The position numbers and the translations under genes are program-made. The notes beneath the pieces are model-generated. The model saw only the letters and a list, made by a program, of their open reading frames with translations, was not told the origin of the DNA and made no database searches. A stretch of DNA of 64,000 nt. It comes from a virus. The stretch covers positions 28,188 to 92,187 of the IMG/VR virus record IMGVR_UViG_3300021959_004274. One strand, written 5' to 3'. Shown here piece by piece: positions 60,561-64,000 of this stretch; position 1 is the stretch's first letter, and every line of letters begins with the position of its first letter.

Positions 60561-62057
60561 TTAGACTATATTACCTATTGTGTCTGCGTTATATTCGAAT
60601 GCTCTCCAACTTGAACCAGCTTTTACAACAACATTTCCTGTAGTATTTGACACATTAATAGTTAAATTTGTGTCACTTGTTGGAGTACATGTTCCAACAA
60701 ACTGAATATGATATGATCCTACTTGATCAAATATTGTAGTTCCTGAAGAAACACCATTATAAAAAAGTGTATATGAAACGCCTGCACCTTGTTGTCCAGA
60801 AGTAATTGCTGAGAAGAATTCAGACATATCTCCCGCACTTTCTGTATACCCAACCTCAATATTACCTATTGATTGATTGTCAAGAATTAAGTGTCCCATA
60901 AATTCATAATGTTTACCAGCTTTTAATGCTATGCTTTGGCCAAACGCACTTGTAGGAGTACTTTGGATAACATTGCCGTCTGCTGTTTGCCAAATAACAT
61001 GTGGAACAAACGCTGTTGTTTGTGTTGATCCATCATTTAAAGTGATTCCGCTATCGCTAACACTTGTATTACCTGTTGTTGATTGGAAAGTAGTTGCTGT
61101 AACAGTGCCATTAGCAGTTACATTATAACAATCAATAACTGCTGAAGCGTTTGCTATTGATAAGTCTCCATCAACTTGTAGGTCAGTTAGTGTACCTACT
61201 CCAGTAACATTTGGTTGATCAGCTGTTTTTAATGTACCCCATACGTTGGTAGCAAGTACATCACCTGTAACATTAACATTTCCTGAAGCAGTAACAGTAG
61301 CAGTTGTTACATCACCTGCTGTTGTTAAGTTACCACCTGTTACATTACCTGTTGCTACAACTGTTGCGCCTTGGACTGTGGCTGTTGAAATAACAGCAGT
61401 TGTACCTAAAATGTAATCACCTGATATGTTGCCTGTTGCTGTAACATCACCACTTGTTACAACATTTGGTGTTGTAATATTTGATGTGTTAATAACCGTT
61501 GTAGTAGGACTTGGATCTTGATAGTTGTTGGCAAAAAATGTTATTGGACCATTTTGTGTTAATGATACCACTGAATTGCCGTTGTTAAGAACTGTACCTG
61601 ATGTTGTTGAGTTACCAGATAAAATTGCATTTGTTACACCATCAGACTGGTAAATTTCTAACATTGTATCTACTTCTTTAAGAACAAGATTGCCAATGTG
61701 TAACGAACCACCAGAAATAAATGCTTCTTTAAATGGTACAGCTGAGCTACCTAAATTATAGGTATTAGCACTAGTAGGAATAATATTTCCTGTAACTGTT
61801 GAGTTTAGTGATACTACACCATTTGCCTGCGTTGGGCCATTTAATATAATTGTACCAGTACCTGCTGGGTTTAAGTCAATATTGCCGTTAGTGTTTGTTG
61901 ATGCAATAGTATTATCTGAAATCTGTAAATTTGTACCTACTGGGCCAGCCGCATAGACTTCATCAAAGTTATCGTTTAACTTGTCAAAAGCCGTGCGTAA
62001 TGGATCGCCGGTATTGTCGTTGGCTGTTACGCCGATGTTAACTGTTTGTTTTGCCAT
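60561..62057 (-). CDS. Long tail fibre-type protein, 498 aa
   Basis: N-terminus MAKQTVNIGVTANDNTGDPL, then RTAFDKLNDNFDEVYAA, a marine fibre attachment module. Middle: repeated ATGNVTGGN and VTATxxxx beta units; the C-terminal 130 residues (WQTADGNVIQSTPT, GKHYEFMGHLILD, SYHIQFVGTCTP) look like a C1q-type jelly roll. Late box (62085-62092) and AGAGG RBS. Confidence 0.68.
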   Translation of the reverse strand: MAKQTVNIGVTANDNTGDPLRTAFDKLNDNFDEVYAAGPVGTNLQISDNTIASTNTNGNIDLNPAGTGTIILNGPTQANGVVSLNSTVTGNIIPTSANTYNLGSSAVPFKEAFISGGSLHIGNLVLKEVDTMLEIYQSDGVTNAILSGNSTTSGTVLNNGNSVVSLTQNGPITFFANNYQDPSPTTTVINTSNITTPNVVTSGDVTATGNISGDYILGTTAVISTATVQGATVVATGNVTGGNLTTAGDVTTATVTASGNVNVTGDVLATNVWGTLKTADQPNVTGVGTLTDLQVDGDLSIANASAVIDCYNVTANGTVTATTFQSTTGNTSVSDSGITLNDGSTQTTAFVPHVIWQTADGNVIQSTPTSAFGQSIALKAGKHYEFMGHLILDNQSIGNIEVGYTESAGDMSEFFSAITSGQQGAGVSYTLFYNGVSSGTTIFDQVGSYHIQFVGTCTPTSDTNLTINVSNTTGNVVVKAGSSWRAFEYNADTIGNIV

Positions 62058-62084
62058 AGTCCAAAATCCTCTTTATTTGTATAT

Positions 62085-62092
62085 TATTTATC
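62085..62092 (-). promoter_or_regulatory. T4-type late promoter, GATAAATA, for the fibre operon
   Basis: Minus strand GATAAATA, 28 nt before the ATG at 62057. Probably directs the fibre operon down to 51680. Confidence 0.68.
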
Positions 62093-62123
62093 ACGAATTA
62101 AAAGTATTTAGATTTTAAGTCAA

Positions 62124-62150
62124 GAAAAAACCCGGACTAGCCGGGTTTCT
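62124..62150 (-). terminator. Rho-independent terminator after the 241 aa gene
   Basis: Minus strand stem ACCCGG/CCGGGT (62131-62147) with a short loop, then T6. Separates the 62168 gene from the fibre operon. Confidence 0.85.
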
Positions 62151-62167
62151 TCAAAAGGTTGTATAAC

Positions 62168-62893
62168 TTAGTGTTTAACCACTACTTCGATAACACCTTC
62201 GTCACCTTCATGTGCTTGTAAAGCCTTACCAATAACAGCACCCACTTTAGGATTTGCTTCAGCTTTAGCCATACCGTTACCAGCTGATACTAACATATCA
62301 CCTTTAGCAACTGGACCTTTAACTTTACATGGTACACGACCTTGTAGTGCAACCATTGCTGTGTGTTCTGCTTCTAGACCATCGTTCATTCTGTAGGCTG
62401 GTGCTGTTGAAACTACACCTGCTACTTTTGTACAATGTTCTTGATCACACATAGTAACTTCTTTTTCACCACCAAAGTGTAAAACTGTACCTGGCTCATA
62501 GTCAGCGTCTGCTTCATATTTTTCTGCCAAGTCAGCATACTCTGCTGATGATGCTGTACCGTAAATAGTACCAAACTTGTTAGCTGATGAACCAATATCA
62601 CCAACACCGTTAGTACCAGCTTTAGTAATAGTAGTAGTTGTAATACTAGCATTACCGCCGTCTGATGTTGTTGTTTTAGCGCCAACAATAGTAACGTTTC
62701 TTTCTAAGTTGTCTAAACGACGTAAGTCAGCTTTTGAACCTGTAACAACTAGTTCGTCTGCCGCTGGCTCCGCGTTAGCCGCTAACTCAACCAAGCTACC
62801 TGTTGAGTTATACTTGTATTTTTTTGTTCGATCAAATGAGAATGATGATGTTGTTGATCCTCCTGAGCGAACAAATCTTGCTGTATGTGACAT
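62168..62893 (-). CDS. Fibre/virion protein with C-terminal G2-like domain, 241 aa
   Basis: ATG at 62893 (MSHTARFVRSGGSTT) with AGGAG RBS. From about residue 120 it has SAEYADLAEKYEADADYEPG, VLHFGG, VAGVVSTAPAYRMN, VALQGRVPCKVKGPVAKGDML, a domain I recall at the C-terminal end of marine phage fibre proteins and similar to peptidase G2-type chaperones. Followed by a terminator. Confidence 0.7.
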   Translation of the reverse strand: MSHTARFVRSGGSTTSSFSFDRTKKYKYNSTGSLVELAANAEPAADELVVTGSKADLRRLDNLERNVTIVGAKTTTSDGGNASITTTTITKAGTNGVGDIGSSANKFGTIYGTASSAEYADLAEKYEADADYEPGTVLHFGGEKEVTMCDQEHCTKVAGVVSTAPAYRMNDGLEAEHTAMVALQGRVPCKVKGPVAKGDMLVSAGNGMAKAEANPKVGAVIGKALQAHEGDEGVIEVVVKH

Positions 62894-62918
62894 TTTTAAA
62901 TCTCCTAAAAATAATAGT

Positions 62919-62940
62919 ATGGGGGATGTCATCCCCCTAT
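62919..62940. repeat. Intergenic hairpin
   Basis: GGGGGAT (62921-62927) pairs with ATCCCCC (62931-62937), extended by flanking TAT/ATA. It is G/C-rich in an AT-rich genome, with no T-run, so it may stabilise or process the mRNA between the 62954 and 62893 genes. Confidence 0.6.
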
Positions 62941-62953
62941 ACTTCACTTACGA

Positions 62954-64000
62954 TTATGTTGCGAGGAACACTGCCTCAATTTCATCGTTTTCTGCAACTG
63001 TATCACTTGCAAATGTTATTGTACCGTTTGTTAAGTTAACAGTAATTTCTGCTGGTCTTAACAACTGTCTGTTCAAGAACACTTGATAGTAAGAAGCCTG
63101 TGTTAGGTCAAAACCTAATGTACCGGCTGTAAGAGCAAGTGTAGAACCTGTGTTATTAGTTGCGTTTGAACTTGTAACAACATAAACATTAGAATGGTTA
63201 TATTGTCCTAAGAAGTTCTGACCTGAGAATGTTAAGTTACCAGTAACAACAACGTCACCTGTAATTTCAACTTGTGTATCAGCACATTCAATAGTAACGT
63301 TACCTGCACCGTTTGCTAATGAAGCAACTGTTGAAGTTGTAGTAATTTGACGTACTTCAATCTTATCACCAGTTTCTGGAGCTTCAGTAAATGTCATTGC
63401 ATTGCCTGACACAGAGTAAGCAGTAGTTGGTAATTGAACCACACCGTTAATACTTACGATACATGATTGTGTAGTCTGATCACTGCCTAGTGTAAAGGCA
63501 GTTGTTGAACCATCACCGTCAAATGACTCTGACGCAATAACAGTAAATGATGGAACACCAAGTGCTTTAAACTCACTGTCTGTTACGTCCCATGCTTCAA
63601 CCTGGTCAGTTGATGAGTTGTAACGAATCATACCGGCTACACCAGATGGACGTTGTGCTGTTGTACCTACTGGAATTTTTATAGCATCAGTAGATTCAAT
63701 ACAAACTGTACAGTTAGCACTTGATGGAACACCACCAAAACCAACTGAGTTGATACCTGCATCAACATAAACTAGGTTAGCGTTTGATGTACCTTCAACA
63801 CGGAAGTCTACATCTTCAGCATCTTCGTTAACAATAACAGAACCATTACCTGTAAGGTTTAGTGTTGACAAATTACCGTCAACTGTACCTGCGTATACAG
63901 TGCCTGATGCTGTAACATTGGCCCCGTCAAAATCACGTGAACTTGAAATAGTAACAACGTTACCAACTAGATAATTATTGGAAGTATTAATATTACCTGT
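62954..64000 (-). CDS. Fibre-type virion protein, partial (start outside the window)
   Basis: The frame is open from the right edge to 62954, so a start at 63871 (TTG) is not real; upstream residues (TSNNYLVGNVVTISSSRDFDG...) continue the same beta-repeat. Features: NVTIECADTQVEITGDV, and a C-terminal YYQVFLNRQLLRPAEITVNLTNG. The GxNVTAS- and GTVYAGTVDGN-type segments are fibre-like. The gene ends before the hairpin at 62919. Full length unknown. Confidence 0.65.
   Translation of the reverse strand, partial: TGNINTSNNYLVGNVVTISSSRDFDGANVTASGTVYAGTVDGNLSTLNLTGNGSVIVNEDAEDVDFRVEGTSNANLVYVDAGINSVGFGGVPSSANCTVCIESTDAIKIPVGTTAQRPSGVAGMIRYNSSTDQVEAWDVTDSEFKALGVPSFTVIASESFDGDGSTTAFTLGSDQTTQSCIVSINGVVQLPTTAYSVSGNAMTFTEAPETGDKIEVRQITTTSTVASLANGAGNVTIECADTQVEITGDVVVTGNLTFSGQNFLGQYNHSNVYVVTSSNATNNTGSTLALTAGTLGFDLTQASYYQVFLNRQLLRPAEITVNLTNGTITFASDTVAENDEIEAVFLAT

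Noticed and set aside
62577-63086. Plus-strand frame of 169 aa opposite the fibre genes
   Set aside because: Antisense of two real genes; no RBS or promoter; composition reflects the opposite strand.
63869-63871. TTG as a start of the rightmost fibre gene
   Set aside because: The frame is open to the edge of the window with similar fibre-like residues upstream, so the true start is outside.
1-64000. CRISPR arrays, rRNA, complete tRNA genes, insertion sequences, integrase
   Set aside because: No repeat-spacer arrays, tRNA cloverleafs, transposase or integrase motifs were seen on either strand.

Overview
This window is a continuous piece of an AT-rich tailed-phage genome of the T4-like myovirus type, most like the marine members (cyanophage/pelagiphage relatives). 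The evidence is a set of recognisable T4 core proteins: helicase gp41, primase gp61, UvsW, UvsX, UvsY, single-strand binding protein gp32, both terminase subunits (gp16, gp17), head completion gp4, neck gp13/gp14, sheath completion gp15, sheath gp18, tube gp19, dNMP kinase gp1 and a DexA-like exonuclease. There are no tRNA, rRNA, photosynthesis or bacterial housekeeping genes. The host cannot be fixed from this window. Both ends cut genes: a small protein on the left (1-160) and a fibre protein on the right (62954-64000).

Layout. Nearly all genes lie on the minus strand with 1-20 nt overlaps (many TAATG or ATGA junctions). Plus-strand exceptions are a small gene at 7.6 kb, a glycosyltransferase at 16.1 kb, an HNH-like gene at 43.5 kb and the gp14-gp15-Nudix block at 47.7-50.6 kb. 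From left to right: 0-3.7 kb, poorly characterised genes including a nucleotidyltransferase + ligase-like fusion; 3.7-11.7 kb, replication/recombination (gp41, gp61, a gp62-like protein, UvsW) with a miniature relative of the DNA polymerase III alpha core; 11.7-13.7 kb, small early genes each behind a consensus sigma70 promoter; 13.8-20.4 kb, a virion protein and a sugar-transfer island (GT-A proteins, three copies of one GT-B-like domain, a methyltransferase); 20.4-26.7 kb, UvsY, UvsX and gp32 interrupted by a cassette of two radical SAM proteins, a sulfotransferase and a short-chain dehydrogenase; 26.8-38 kb, terminase/packaging plus many small genes (second sulfotransferase, second methyltransferase, pterin dehydratase-like protein, nuclease, Cys-rich peptide); 38-50 kb, tail and neck; 50.6-64 kb, receptor-binding/fibre genes with a repeated fibre + small-partner cassette.

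Regulation. Two promoter classes are visible. Consensus sigma70 promoters (TTGACA-17-TATAAT type) precede small early genes, the AAA ATPase, gp32 and the 47.6 kb gene. A T4-type late -10 box ([T/G/C]ATAAATA) precedes virion genes on either strand. At five genes the late box ends exactly 5 or 6 nt before the start codon and no Shine-Dalgarno sequence is present, which predicts leaderless late mRNAs; other late genes have the box 20-45 nt upstream and a clear ribosome binding site.

Most noteworthy points are the mini polymerase III-like protein, the nucleotidyltransferase-ligase fusion, the leaderless late promoters, the radical SAM/sulfotransferase cassette, the triplicated GT-B-like domain, and the triplicated fibre/partner module. 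Functional calls come from motif reading and memory of families; no search was run.
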